Shown one piece after another: positions 33,262-42,375 of a stretch of 64,000 nt of DNA (position 1 is the first letter of the stretch; each line of letters opens with the position of its first letter). The DNA lies in NCBI GenBank assembly GCA_016721005.1, contig JADKJM010000019.1:434001-498000 (forward strand), read 5' to 3'. The notes beneath the pieces are model-generated. The model did not search any database. It saw nothing but the letters and a program-made list of their open reading frames with translations, and was not told where the DNA came from. The translations under genes were made by a program, and so were the position numbers. Source of the stretch: Flavobacteriales bacterium. GTDB lineage: Bacteria > Bacteroidota > Bacteroidia > Flavobacteriales_F > PHOS-HE28.

Positions 33262-33770
33262 AGTTTCGCGCGTCCAGCGGCTTTCTTCTTTGCCAACACC
33301 TCCTTCGGCGCGGCCTTTTTGGCAACCTTTTTCGCTGCGGGCTTACTGGATGTTACGCTGGAGCGTCGCGGTCCTTCGTGCAACGCCATCCGGTTCCCTT
33401 CGCTGTCAATGAAGAGCGCGAAGCTCCCCGCTGATTCGCTGATCAAGGTCTTGGTCATGATCACGCGCCCACCGGAAAGGTCGATGCGCGCGAGGATGTT
33501 GTCCATGTCGAAGCTCGCATTCAGGTAGATCAGTGTTCCGGTGTCGTTCGGTATGCATCCCGGACCCTGGACCAAGGCGCCGCCGATCCCATTCTCTGCT
33601 GGGAAATAGGCCATGGCGAAATCGCCGTTGTAGGCCACCTCCATTTCCATGTTGTAGATGGCATTGTAAAAGGCCGTCGCCCGATGGATATCATAGACAG
33701 GGATCTCGAACCAACTGACGAAATCCTTCAACCGGATGTGGTTCTTACTTGCTGCTGCTGTGCTTCCCAT
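33258..33770 (-). CDS. VOC-superfamily (glyoxalase/bleomycin-resistance) protein with a lysine-rich tail
   Basis: A 170-residue protein with one vicinal-oxygen-chelate domain in residues 14-135: DFVSWFEIPVYDIHRATAFYNAIYN, MAYFPAENGIGGALVQ, TLIYLNASFDMDNILARI and GSFALFIDSEGNRMALHEGP. The last 35 residues (PAAKKVAKKAAPKEVLAKKK) are a low-complexity Lys/Ala tail like that of eukaryotic histone H1 and of the DksA-like protein at 42376. The ATG at 33770 is used; an upstream in-frame start adds a non-homologous arm. The substrate is unknown; the tail suggests nucleic-acid contact. Confidence 0.85.
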   Translation of the reverse strand: MGSTAAASKNHIRLKDFVSWFEIPVYDIHRATAFYNAIYNMEMEVAYNGDFAMAYFPAENGIGGALVQGPGCIPNDTGTLIYLNASFDMDNILARIDLSGGRVIMTKTLISESAGSFALFIDSEGNRMALHEGPRRSSVTSSKPAAKKVAKKAAPKEVLAKKKAAGRAKL

Positions 33771-33804
33771 GTTCAATACGCCGGACCCCGGCGCTGGTAT
33801 TTGT

Positions 33805-34764
33805 TCATTGCTCTGCTTGTTCCGTTGGCGGCCGGAAGGATGGGACGAAGGCAGCGGGGTCCGTATCCACCACGATACGCGCTTCTTCACGCATCTGCAA
33901 TTCGCCCAGCTCCTGCACCCGGCTTGGTTTGATCAAGGGGCCGAGGCTATCCAAGTAAGGATGCTTGACCCCTTTCTGGTAAACGGTGAAGTCGATCATG
34001 TGGTCGCGGAAACTCTTCAACGGCTGTCCCAAACGAAGCACGCCGAGCTCACGACTGCGACGGACCTTTTCCAAGTTGATCTCGATGGGGAAGTACTCCT
34101 CATTGTTCTGGGCCTGGTAGATCACGCGACCATCAGGCCCGCACACGATGCTGCGTCCGCTGCCGCCGGTATCCAGTCCGTTCACGTCGAAGAAATAGCA
34201 CTGGTTGATGGCGGCAGTTGCGCGGGCGATGCTCAGTTCGATGTCGCGATCGATGGTGCCGGTGAGTGTCGGGTGGAGGATCACCTCTGCGCCCATCACC
34301 GCCAGTGTGCGCGTGGTCTCGGGGAACCACATGTCGTAGCAGATGCTCACACCGAATTTGCCGACATCAGGCACGTCAAAGACGCAGAACTCATGTCCTG
34401 GTGTAACGCCCACCTCATAGGGGTAGAAGGGGAACATCTTGCGGTAGCGCGTGACCACGCTTCCTTCCGGATCGATCACGGAAGCGGTGTTGTAGATCTT
34501 GCCGTCCTTCTTCTCGAAGATGCTGCCGGGCAATAGCCAGACACCGTGCTTTGCTGCTGCTGCGCACATTTCCTGCTCGAACGCCCCGGGTACTTCCTGG
34601 GCGTTGTGCGTCAGCGGGCCGTAAGCGCAGAGTTCACTGAAGACCACCATATCCACCCATGGATAGATGTTCATGAGGATGTCCAGTTTCAGCTTCATGG
34701 CCGCCACGTTCGGAACGGCGGCGTTCACACGCATCTGGATACCGGCGATGGAGAATGGTCTCAT
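33805..34764 (-). CDS. Carbon-nitrogen hydrolase (nitrilase superfamily)
   Basis: A 319-residue cytoplasmic amidohydrolase. The catalytic triad is visible: Glu44 in VVFSELCAYGP, Lys109 in TRYRKMFPFYPYE and Cys142 in GVSICYDMWFPET. GTIDRDIELSIARATAAINQCYFFDVNG is the oligomerisation-side segment common to amidases. The C-terminal 30 residues are an extra tail. The next gene downstream is the VOC protein and upstream is the class III aminotransferase. The natural amide is unknown; a role with the aminotransferase in amine or omega-amide catabolism is possible. Confidence 0.87.
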   Translation of the reverse strand: MRPFSIAGIQMRVNAAVPNVAAMKLKLDILMNIYPWVDMVVFSELCAYGPLTHNAQEVPGAFEQEMCAAAAKHGVWLLPGSIFEKKDGKIYNTASVIDPEGSVVTRYRKMFPFYPYEVGVTPGHEFCVFDVPDVGKFGVSICYDMWFPETTRTLAVMGAEVILHPTLTGTIDRDIELSIARATAAINQCYFFDVNGLDTGGSGRSIVCGPDGRVIYQAQNNEEYFPIEINLEKVRRSRELGVLRLGQPLKSFRDHMIDFTVYQKGVKHPYLDSLGPLIKPSRVQELGELQMREEARIVVDTDPAAFVPSFRPPTEQAEQ

Positions 34765-34856
34765 CAGGGGTTCGTTGTTCGTTCTTGGTTGTTCGTTGTC
34801 CGTCTCACGGGCTCCACAGGGAATGCTGCGACAGCCTCTTCAACACCCGACAACTC

Positions 34857-36167
34857 TCAGGCGCAGATCTTCTCAAGCTCCTCCTCTATGATGTCCAAGC
34901 CCTTGTTCAGCAATTCGTCGCTGATCACGAGCGGGCAAAGCACCCGGATCACGTTCTTCTCTGTGCCCGCGGTGATCACGATGAGATCGCGCTTTGCGCA
35001 GGCGTTCATCAGTTCCGTACAGGTGTCGGCATCGGGTCGGAGCGGATCGCGATCAACGACGAACTCCATCGCCATCATGGCACCCAGTCCGCGAACGTCA
35101 CCGATGCAGGCATGCTTCGCTTTCATCTTTTCAAATCGCTTGCGGATCGCCGCCCCCACGTGGCGTCCTTTTGCGTTGATGTCGATCTCCACCATGTAGT
35201 CGATGGTGGCGAGCGCGGCCGCACAACTCACCGGGCTACCGATGTAGGTGCCACCGATGCTGCTCGGTGCGGCCGAGTCCATGATCGAAGCCTTTCCCAT
35301 CACAGCAGCGATCGGTAATCCGCTGCCCAAGGATTTCGCCCATGTGCTCAGGTCCGGCGTCACACCGAAATGTTCGAAGGAGCTCCAAGCGCCGGTCCGT
35401 CCGAAACCACTTTGGATCTCATCGAAGATCAGGAGGATGCCGTGTTGGTCGCACCACTTTCGCAATCCCTGCACATAGCCTTTCGGCGCCACGTTGAATC
35501 CACCTTCACCTTGAACCAGTTCGATGATCACGCACGCGAGTTGGCCCGGGTCGATGGTATTGTGACCAAGGACCTCCAACGCATCCAGCTCGGCTTTCAC
35601 GAACTGGGCCTCACTTCGACCCGCACCGTGGCGATAGAAATTCGGGAACCGGGTGCGGTAGACCTCCGGTGCATAGGGACCGCAATCCGGCTTGTATGCC
35701 ACCTTGCTGGTCAAGGTCATGGCCATCAGGGTACGGCCATGGAAGGCATCCGTGAAGCAAAGCACACCTTGTCGCTTGGTGGCTTGCCGGGCGATCTTGA
35801 TCGCGTTCTCCACCGCCTCGGCACCGGTGCTCACCAAGAGCGTCTTGGTCGGGCCGCCATGTGGAAGAAGCGCATTCAATCGTTCGCACAGTGCGATGTA
35901 CGGTTCGTAGCTGGCCACGTTGAAACTCACGTGCAGGAACTTGGCCGCTTGTTCCTGGATGGCCTTCACCACCGGGGGCGGACAATGTCCGGCGTTCACC
36001 ACACCGATACCGCCAGCGAAGTCGATCAGTTCGTGTCCATCCTCGTCGATGATGGTGGCCCCCGATGCGCGGACGGCGGTGGCGTGATTGAACATCCCGA
36101 CGCCGTTCGGTACGGCTGCCTTCCGGCGGGCGATCAGTTCTTGGCTTTTGGTAAGTTGGTCGGTCAT
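34857..36167 (-). CDS. gabT: Class III aminotransferase, 4-aminobutyrate type
   Basis: A PLP-dependent omega-aminotransferase. The 436-residue product has VSTGAEAVENAIKIAR, FHGRTLMAMTLTSK, IIELVQGEGGF and LIFDEIQSGFGRTG with the cofactor Asp249, and the Schiff-base Lys278 in STWAKSLGSGLPIAAV. GGTYIGSPVSCAAALATID is the family's sugar-like loop. The pattern fits 4-aminobutyrate or (S)-3-amino-2-methylpropionate aminotransferases; other omega-amines cannot be excluded. The ATG at 36167 is preferred over the TTG at 36173. Confidence 0.85.
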   Translation of the reverse strand: MTDQLTKSQELIARRKAAVPNGVGMFNHATAVRASGATIIDEDGHELIDFAGGIGVVNAGHCPPPVVKAIQEQAAKFLHVSFNVASYEPYIALCERLNALLPHGGPTKTLLVSTGAEAVENAIKIARQATKRQGVLCFTDAFHGRTLMAMTLTSKVAYKPDCGPYAPEVYRTRFPNFYRHGAGRSEAQFVKAELDALEVLGHNTIDPGQLACVIIELVQGEGGFNVAPKGYVQGLRKWCDQHGILLIFDEIQSGFGRTGAWSSFEHFGVTPDLSTWAKSLGSGLPIAAVMGKASIMDSAAPSSIGGTYIGSPVSCAAALATIDYMVEIDINAKGRHVGAAIRKRFEKMKAKHACIGDVRGLGAMMAMEFVVDRDPLRPDADTCTELMNACAKRDLIVITAGTEKNVIRVLCPLVISDELLNKGLDIIEEELEKICA

Positions 36168-36305
36168 GTTCAATGGAATGCGCTGCGAAGTTCGATCATA
36201 TCAACGGCAGGCACGAAGAAGGAAGCGCGTAGGATGCCAACAGCGGAACGCGCCGGGTGGTGCTCGGTTGGTGGTCCCTCCTTCAAGGGATCCCGCTCCG
36301 ACGAT

Positions 36306-38939
36306 TCAGTCGAGACGGTGGGCCAAGGTGACGGTCTTCCGGTAACGCTCCGTGTTCCCACTCAGGTCGAAGACCTCGAAGAGCATGATGTACGGCCCCA
36401 TGCGGCCCTTGCTTCCATCGTCCAGGATCCCGTCCCAACTGATGGCGCCGTCAACACCCAATAATTGGTTCTCCATCAGCTTGCGCACCTCGCGCCCGGC
36501 AACGTCGAATGCGGAAAGGGTTCCAACGAAACCCGCCTGATCGAAATGGTAGACCACTGTGAGTACGTCCTCGAACCCGTCATTGTCCGGACTGAAGATC
36601 GCGGGCTCAATGGTCATTTCGCCGGAAGGGGAAGCGGTAGCACTGTACTGCGAATTGCGGAAGCCCGGCGTTGCGCGACCAGCCACATCAGACGCTGTCT
36701 GCCAGTTGGTATTGTCGCTGGTCGGTCGGTCCGGATCGATACGCTCAAGGCTATAGCCTTCGGGCTTGTTCACCAAGGTGAAGTGAAGGTTGTCATCGTA
36801 CCGGAAAAGGTCCAGCACCGCACTCGCCGCATCAAGCAGGACCACAGAGCCATTCCCATTGTTGTAGCTCGGCATGGACATCTCAAGGAAACGGTCCACG
36901 TGGCTTTGGGGATAGCGCGCAGCGATGTCACTCACATTCGCAGTGAGCAGGATGTACTCACCGGGCAAGAGCAACACGGCGTCGGCGGTGATCACATGGT
37001 TGCTCGCGATCGCGCCGTTGGTCTCGTTCGCGAGTTGCAGGTTCGCGAGGCTCAAGGTCTTCTGTGATCGGTTGTACAGCTCCACAAAGTCGCTCCCGGT
37101 CGACACGGGGTCATACAACACTTCGTTGATCACCAGATCTCCGGCAGCTATCGGTTCTGGCAAGGCGAAAGAACCGCTGTTGCCCGTGGCAATGAGGTTG
37201 CCCGTGCAATCCGTCACACCGATCACCGAGAGTGTGTACACCGTGCCCATAACGATGCTGGAGGAAAGGGTGAGCAACACACGGTTGTCCGTGCCGACCA
37301 CCGCAGAAGCATTTGCAACTGCAAGCAAGGGAGTGATCGAATAACCGCCTGCAACCAGCGATCCGGCGTTCATCGCCTCATTGAAGACGAGCACGAGTTC
37401 GGTGGCGCTCTGCACCTGAACACTCACCAAGGTCGGAGGCGTCGTATCGGGTGTCGGGTCGAAGACGGAGTTGATGGCCCCCGGAGTTCCTCCCAACGGC
37501 GCATTGCTCGCGATCCAGTTCGCGGCGCCCGAACACGGCGCGTACGGGTTGATCTGTTCGAGCGTCCAGCCACCGGCGCTCTTCACGGCGTCGCGGTACC
37601 AACTCAATGTATAGTTCACCGCATCAATGAGTGTATTGTCCGGCGCGGTCAGTGCGAGGTTGTCACCATCATTGTTCAATGAAGGAAGCGAGGTCACGGA
37701 GATCCGGTTCGGGACGGATGGGAACAACGTAGAGCCCACCGCGCTGGTTATGAGGACGTATTGTCCCGGACCAAGAACGTAGTTGGGAAGGGTCGCGGTG
37801 CTCGTTCCGTCGGTGAATTTCCATCCGGCCAGATCGAAGGTCCTGTCCGTGGTGGTGTTGAACAACTCCACGAATTCGACCTCGGGAAGACCAACGACCG
37901 GGCTCTGGTCCGCCATGAATTCATTGATCACCACATCGCGGTATACCGGCATCACCGGCACGACGAATTGGAAGTTCGCGACTTGGTCCACGCAGGCATT
38001 CCCCGTGGGGTCCTCTACTCCATTCACCGTAACGGTGTAGGTGGTATTGCCGATCAGCGGTGTGGTGAGCGTGAGCCGAACGGTGGTCGAGCCATTCAGC
38101 GCAGCACTTTGCACGGCGATCCCGTTGTTGATCACATAGTTCGTGGTTGGTGTGACCGATGCCGAGGCAAGCGGCTCATCGAACACGAGATCCACGATCG
38201 TGGTGCTGATCACATCGGCACTCAGCAGCACGGGTGCAGTGAAGTCCACGGGGATATTCCCCGCCACGAAGTCGTCGAAGAAGTGGTTGTTGATCGGACT
38301 GGCCGCGCTGCTCTGTACCACGTAGATCCCGAAGTGTGAGCAGCTGGACATCGTGGCATCGGATACCGGGCCAGCGCTCGCGAACGTCCCCGTGTTGCCA
38401 TCATCGAAGAACAGTGTCCAATCATTCGCCGCAGAACGCTCCACCCGGATCTTGAACGGATTGCTGGTGCTGCTGTTGATGATCCCTGGAGGGCTGGCAA
38501 TGATCAAGGTGTTCGTTCCACTCACCCGCTTGTACAACTCGACCAGATCACTCGTTCCTCCCATGCGAACGAACCACCCGTTCTGCACAGCGGACAGATC
38601 GGCGTTGTCGCTCATCAAATAGGTGTCCACGTAATTCGCGCCGCTGGTGGCGAAACGCAGATCGATGAACCATTCCCAGCGCGCATCGGAAGCCAACGTG
38701 CTGGGCGTGCTGAGGTAGTAGTTCGCGACTCCGGGACTGTTACTGCGAAGGGCGAGATTCCCGCCTTGGTCAACGACCGTGAACAGGCCATCATTGCCGC
38801 TCCATACCGTACCGATGGTGAAGTCCCCGTCCTCGAAATCATCGGCGAGTTGGCCGTAGATCGGGGTCATGGTCAGCAGCAGCAAAAGGAGCGATCCGAT
38901 CACGCGGAACAACTCGAAGGAACGTACTCGAATGATCAT
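36306..38939 (-). CDS. Large secreted protein with two lamin-tail domains
   Basis: An 877-residue exported protein. Residues 1-30 form a signal peptide (VIGSLLLLLLTMTPIYGQ). It contains an N-terminal concanavalin-like domain (about 35-230), a Big_5-like beta-sandwich (235-325, ADVISTTIVDLVFDEPLASA), a first lamin-tail domain (335-440, VVINEFMADQSPVVGLPEVE), a second Big_5 (about 500-590), a second lamin-tail domain (about 600-730, DLVINEVLYDPVSTGSDFVE) and a FlgD-like Ig domain at the end (SPDNDGFEDVLTVVYHF). No classical T9SS sorting domain is evident; the FlgD-like end may be a sorting or gliding variant. The ATG at 38939 replaces a longer frame that would overlap asd. Confidence 0.8.
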   Translation of the reverse strand: MIIRVRSFELFRVIGSLLLLLLTMTPIYGQLADDFEDGDFTIGTVWSGNDGLFTVVDQGGNLALRSNSPGVANYYLSTPSTLASDARWEWFIDLRFATSGANYVDTYLMSDNADLSAVQNGWFVRMGGTSDLVELYKRVSGTNTLIIASPPGIINSSTSNPFKIRVERSAANDWTLFFDDGNTGTFASAGPVSDATMSSCSHFGIYVVQSSAASPINNHFFDDFVAGNIPVDFTAPVLLSADVISTTIVDLVFDEPLASASVTPTTNYVINNGIAVQSAALNGSTTVRLTLTTPLIGNTTYTVTVNGVEDPTGNACVDQVANFQFVVPVMPVYRDVVINEFMADQSPVVGLPEVEFVELFNTTTDRTFDLAGWKFTDGTSTATLPNYVLGPGQYVLITSAVGSTLFPSVPNRISVTSLPSLNNDGDNLALTAPDNTLIDAVNYTLSWYRDAVKSAGGWTLEQINPYAPCSGAANWIASNAPLGGTPGAINSVFDPTPDTTPPTLVSVQVQSATELVLVFNEAMNAGSLVAGGYSITPLLAVANASAVVGTDNRVLLTLSSSIVMGTVYTLSVIGVTDCTGNLIATGNSGSFALPEPIAAGDLVINEVLYDPVSTGSDFVELYNRSQKTLSLANLQLANETNGAIASNHVITADAVLLLPGEYILLTANVSDIAARYPQSHVDRFLEMSMPSYNNGNGSVVLLDAASAVLDLFRYDDNLHFTLVNKPEGYSLERIDPDRPTSDNTNWQTASDVAGRATPGFRNSQYSATASPSGEMTIEPAIFSPDNDGFEDVLTVVYHFDQAGFVGTLSAFDVAGREVRKLMENQLLGVDGAISWDGILDDGSKGRMGPYIMLFEVFDLSGNTERYRKTVTLAHRLD

Positions 38940-38982
38940 CTTGGAAGTGGGGTCCGGCTCTCTGGACCAGTGGACAAGGTAG

Positions 38983-38990
38983 TACTTTCG
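38983..38990 (+). promoter_or_regulatory. Candidate -7 box for asd
   Basis: TACTTTCG, a TAnnTTYG match, 27 bases before the asd ATG, in the gap between the divergent lamin-tail gene and asd. Confidence 0.35.
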
Positions 38991-39017
38991 ACCGCCGTAC
39001 TTCGTTCCATCCACAAC

Positions 39018-40019
39018 ATGAAAGTCGCTGTAGTAGGTGCCACCGGTCTGGTCGGTGGGGTGATGCTCAAGGTTCTTGAGGAGCGTGAATTCCCCGTGGA
39101 CGAGTTGCTTCCGATCGCCACCGCGCGGAGTGTCGGCGGCATGATCCGGTTCCGTGGGAAGGACGTTGAAGTGATCAGCATGGAGGCGGGGATCGCGGCG
39201 CGTCCGGATATCGCGTTGTTCTCTGCAGGTGGCGCTACCTCGTTGGAGTGGGCGCCACGATTCGCGGAAGTTGGTTGCACGGTCATCGACAATAGCAGTG
39301 CGTGGCGCATGATGCCGGGCAAGAAGTTGATCGTGCCGGAGATCAATGGCCATGTATTGACCACCGAGGATCGGATCATCGCCAACCCGAATTGCAGCAC
39401 GATCCAAATGGTGCTGGCGCTCGCTCCTTTGCACAGGGCATTCGGCGTGGAACGCGTCATTGTTTCAACCTACCAGAGTGTTACCGGGACCGGAGCCAAG
39501 GCGGTGGAGCAGATGGAGAATGAGCGTAACGGGATCGAAGGCGGGATGGCGTATCCGTTCCGGATCGATCGCAATGTGATCCCGCGGTGTGATGCCTTCA
39601 CGGACAACGGCTACACGAAGGAGGAGATGAAGTTGGTACACGAGACGAAGAAGATCCTCGATCCTGCGATCCGCGTGACCGCCACTGCGGTGCGTGTGCC
39701 GGTGACCGGCGGTCACAGTGAAGCGGTGAACGTGGAGTTCGCGAAGGAGTTCGAGTTGGATGAGGTGCGAAAGCTCCTGCGGGAAGCGCCCGGCTTGCAA
39801 CTGATGGATGAGCCGGAGAAGGATGAGTATCCCATGCCGCTGATCGCGCATGGTCGCGATGAGGTCTTTGTGGGTCGGTTGCGGCGCGATGAGACCCAGC
39901 CCCGCACATTGAATATGTGGATCGTGGCGGACAACCTGCGCAAAGGCGCCGCGACCAACGCCGTGCAGATCGCGGAGCTACTCGTTCAAAAGGGGCTACT
40001 CCGGAGCATCCCGGCCTGA
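39018..40019 (+). CDS. asd: Aspartate-semialdehyde dehydrogenase
   Basis: Makes aspartate semialdehyde for lysine, threonine, methionine and diaminopimelate synthesis. The 333-residue protein begins MKVAVVGATGLVGGVML (NADP-binding), has the catalytic Cys126 in IANPNCSTIQMVLAL and His233 in VPVTGGHSEAVNVEF, and TYQSVTGTGAKAVEQM. The ATG at 39018 is chosen over an upstream frame inside the divergent gene. The 3' end overlaps the convergent membrane gene by 24 bases. Confidence 0.96.
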   Translation: MKVAVVGATGLVGGVMLKVLEEREFPVDELLPIATARSVGGMIRFRGKDVEVISMEAGIAARPDIALFSAGGATSLEWAPRFAEVGCTVIDNSSAWRMMPGKKLIVPEINGHVLTTEDRIIANPNCSTIQMVLALAPLHRAFGVERVIVSTYQSVTGTGAKAVEQMENERNGIEGGMAYPFRIDRNVIPRCDAFTDNGYTKEEMKLVHETKKILDPAIRVTATAVRVPVTGGHSEAVNVEFAKEFELDEVRKLLREAPGLQLMDEPEKDEYPMPLIAHGRDEVFVGRLRRDETQPRTLNMWIVADNLRKGAATNAVQIAELLVQKGLLRSIPA

Positions 40020-41606
40020 ATCCTTCTGAAGTGCGAACACCTCGTACGAAGAATTGCTGAATAGGACTTTCGCATTCCGGGCGAACACGAATTCGTGTGC
40101 CGACTTGTAGTGGACCACGATCAGTTCTCCGCTCAACAGTGGATCGGTGATCCGCCCATCGAAGAAGTCGTTCAGGGATCGATGCCGTTGATCCGCCCAA
40201 GGCGTGTTGGACCGATGCGAGTAGTACGTGCGATGCGGTGTGTAGACCAGAGCCAGGTATGCCACCATGGGGTCGTCCGCGACCACAAGAGAATTCCCGG
40301 AAGGGATCTTCGCGAGCCGGTCCAGCACTTCCTTCAGCTCCGGGGTCAGGTTGATCGCTTCGCCTGCACCGTTATGGAACTCCACCGTTCGCTTGCCCAG
40401 CCAAACGGCGTTGTCCGTCAAGAACAACGCGGTCGCGAGCCCGAGTACCGGCCATCGCCAAGTGGATGATCGCAACTGTGCGAACCAGCGGGCAAGCACT
40501 GGTGCCCCCAAGAGGAACAGCCCCGCCCATGCATAACCGCGCGTGAAATGAGCCGGCTGGATGGCGGTCATGAAGAGGTCGTGATTCTCGAGCGCCAGCC
40601 ACACGACCACCCACACCACGAGGAGCATCGAACTGTGTGATCCTCGAAGAGGAAACCCGCCGGGCCGAAGGATCCGGATGAGCGCAAGCGCAGCGACGAG
40701 GGCGTAAGCGCCAATGGTGCTGATGGGTTCCACGATCCACGGTCGGGTCCATTGCGCAACAAGGATCGCATGCTCCGGATCACGCGGTAACAGCACCGCG
40801 TGTTGGAACAGGATGAGGCCCAACAACAACGCGTTGCACCCAACGAACCACCACGGCGCGCGCTGCGAAGAGGTTGAGCGCCGTGATAGCAAGGACCACA
40901 ACGTCAGCATGGCAACGGTGGCGATACCTGTGAAGGGATGTGATAGCGCGAGGATCACAGTTACCGCGAAGGCCCCTGCGAAGCGACCACGGATGACCAG
41001 AAGGATGATGGAGAAGAAGAGGAAGTGGTAATACGCTTCGAGCGGGAAGATGAGATTGCGGCCCAGGTTCATGAACCAGTATCCGTTCGCAGGGTCGAAC
41101 CGGAATGCACGGATCCACGAACCCTCCAACCCTTCGCCGTAAAGCAGCCCGTACGCGACGCCGCCAACGCAAAGCACACCGCCGCCCCAGATGAACAGGA
41201 GTTCGATCCATCTCGAGTGAAGCTGTTCCGGAAGAACCTCCCGCAACACCGCCAACGTCATCACCACGCACAGGATCCCGAACACCACGCCGAACAAACT
41301 GAACAAGAGACCCGGATCCATGTTCGTGATCCACCAGACAGCGGCGAGCAGGATGGTCTGCGGTTGGAAGTGGATGGGCTCCGACCCCGGATCGGCCGAG
41401 AAGGGGAGGGCGTACAGCGGTCCGTTCGATGCGCCATCGAGGTACTGGCGCGCGTTCGCCATGTAGTAAGGTTGGTCGTACTGCATGAATCCCGTGGGGA
41501 TCCGTGGATCACCTTCCCCCGGTGAGTAGTGTGCAATAAGTGGTGCGAGGACCGGTGCGTGCAGCAGCACGGCGAAGAACCAGTCGCGCCACCGATGTGC
41601 GCGCAT
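39996..41606 (-). CDS. Polytopic membrane protein, GT-C-like, unassigned
   Basis: A 536-residue polytopic protein with about ten hydrophobic segments and a C-terminal soluble part of about 115 residues (TPELKEVLDRLAKIPSGNSL). The first outer loop holds FMQYDQPYYMANARQYLDG, where an Asp-containing loop resembles the GT-C pattern, and LSHPFTGIATVAMLTLWSLL recalls other sugar-lipid transferases. No named family is recognised. It lies downstream of lspA and may be co-transcribed with it, three bases apart. Functional assignment is inference from topology. Confidence 0.7.
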   Translation of the reverse strand: MRAHRWRDWFFAVLLHAPVLAPLIAHYSPGEGDPRIPTGFMQYDQPYYMANARQYLDGASNGPLYALPFSADPGSEPIHFQPQTILLAAVWWITNMDPGLLFSLFGVVFGILCVVMTLAVLREVLPEQLHSRWIELLFIWGGGVLCVGGVAYGLLYGEGLEGSWIRAFRFDPANGYWFMNLGRNLIFPLEAYYHFLFFSIILLVIRGRFAGAFAVTVILALSHPFTGIATVAMLTLWSLLSRRSTSSQRAPWWFVGCNALLLGLILFQHAVLLPRDPEHAILVAQWTRPWIVEPISTIGAYALVAALALIRILRPGGFPLRGSHSSMLLVVWVVVWLALENHDLFMTAIQPAHFTRGYAWAGLFLLGAPVLARWFAQLRSSTWRWPVLGLATALFLTDNAVWLGKRTVEFHNGAGEAINLTPELKEVLDRLAKIPSGNSLVVADDPMVAYLALVYTPHRTYYSHRSNTPWADQRHRSLNDFFDGRITDPLLSGELIVVHYKSAHEFVFARNAKVLFSNSSYEVFALQKDSGRDAPE

Positions 41607-41609
41607 CGG

Positions 41610-42311
41610 CTAGGAAAGTGGCGGCCCTGCGGGCGTTGGTTCCGGCTCGGGAACCGGAGTTGTCATTTCCGAGTTCGGCTCGGTCCCGGCCTCTGGAACC
41701 CGACCTGAGCGCGCCGACCCCTTACGGTCCTTCCGTTGCGAGAGGATGAACAGGCCGATCCCAATAGAGATCGCCGCATCGGCGAGGTTGAACACGGGGC
41801 GGAAGAACACGAAGTACTCACCACCCCAAGCCGGGATCCAATCCGGCAAACGGCCTTCCCAGAGCGGGAAGTAGAACATGTCCACCACGGCGCCGTGGAA
41901 GAGAGGGGCGTAACCGCCATCCGGTGGAAAGAGGACCGCTTTCGCGAGCGGAGTACTGGTACTGAAGAGGAGACCGTAGAAGGTGCTGTCGATGATATTC
42001 CCCAGCGCTCCGGCGAACACCAACGCCACGCTGGCCACCGCTGTTCGGCTTGCCCCATGCTTCACCATGCGCACGAGCGCGTACCCGATCCCTGTCACTG
42101 CGGCGATGCGCAATAACGTCAGGGCCAGTTTACCGGCCTGCCCGCCGAACTCCATCCCGAAGGCCATGCCCCGGTTCTCGATGAAATGCAGAAAGGACCA
42201 GTCGCCTGCAAGCGGGATCGCGGTGTCGTAAAAGAACGTGAGCTTCACCCACACCTTCAGTACCTGATCGGCCAGAAGGACGAGCAGGATGATGGTGAGC
42301 GCTCGCTTCAT
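41610..42311 (-). CDS. lspA: Signal peptidase II (prolipoprotein signal peptidase)
   Basis: An inner-membrane aspartyl protease that cleaves lipoprotein signal peptides after diacylglyceryl transfer. The 233-residue product carries the two catalytic aspartates, Asp108 in GALGNIIDSTFYG and Asp178 in VFNLADAAISIG, with NRGMAFG in the first part. It is longer than usual: a roughly 40-residue hydrophilic Pro/Glu/Thr tail (EPEPTPAGPPLS) follows the last helix. The order ileS, DksA-like, lspA is conserved in Bacteroidota. The ATG at 42311 is chosen because it opens directly into the first helix. Confidence 0.93.
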   Translation of the reverse strand: MKRALTIILLVLLADQVLKVWVKLTFFYDTAIPLAGDWSFLHFIENRGMAFGMEFGGQAGKLALTLLRIAAVTGIGYALVRMVKHGASRTAVASVALVFAGALGNIIDSTFYGLLFSTSTPLAKAVLFPPDGGYAPLFHGAVVDMFYFPLWEGRLPDWIPAWGGEYFVFFRPVFNLADAAISIGIGLFILSQRKDRKGSARSGRVPEAGTEPNSEMTTPVPEPEPTPAGPPLS

Positions 42312-42375
42312 GGTCGGGTATGCGGTCCACCGGACGCGGAGATGATCACCTCCATGCCCCTCGACCTGCGCATCC

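Noticed and set aside
38940..39434. A long N-terminal extension of the lamin-tail protein
   Set aside because: It would run antisense through the start of asd and has no signal-like or conserved sequence; the ATG at 38939 opens directly into a signal peptide.
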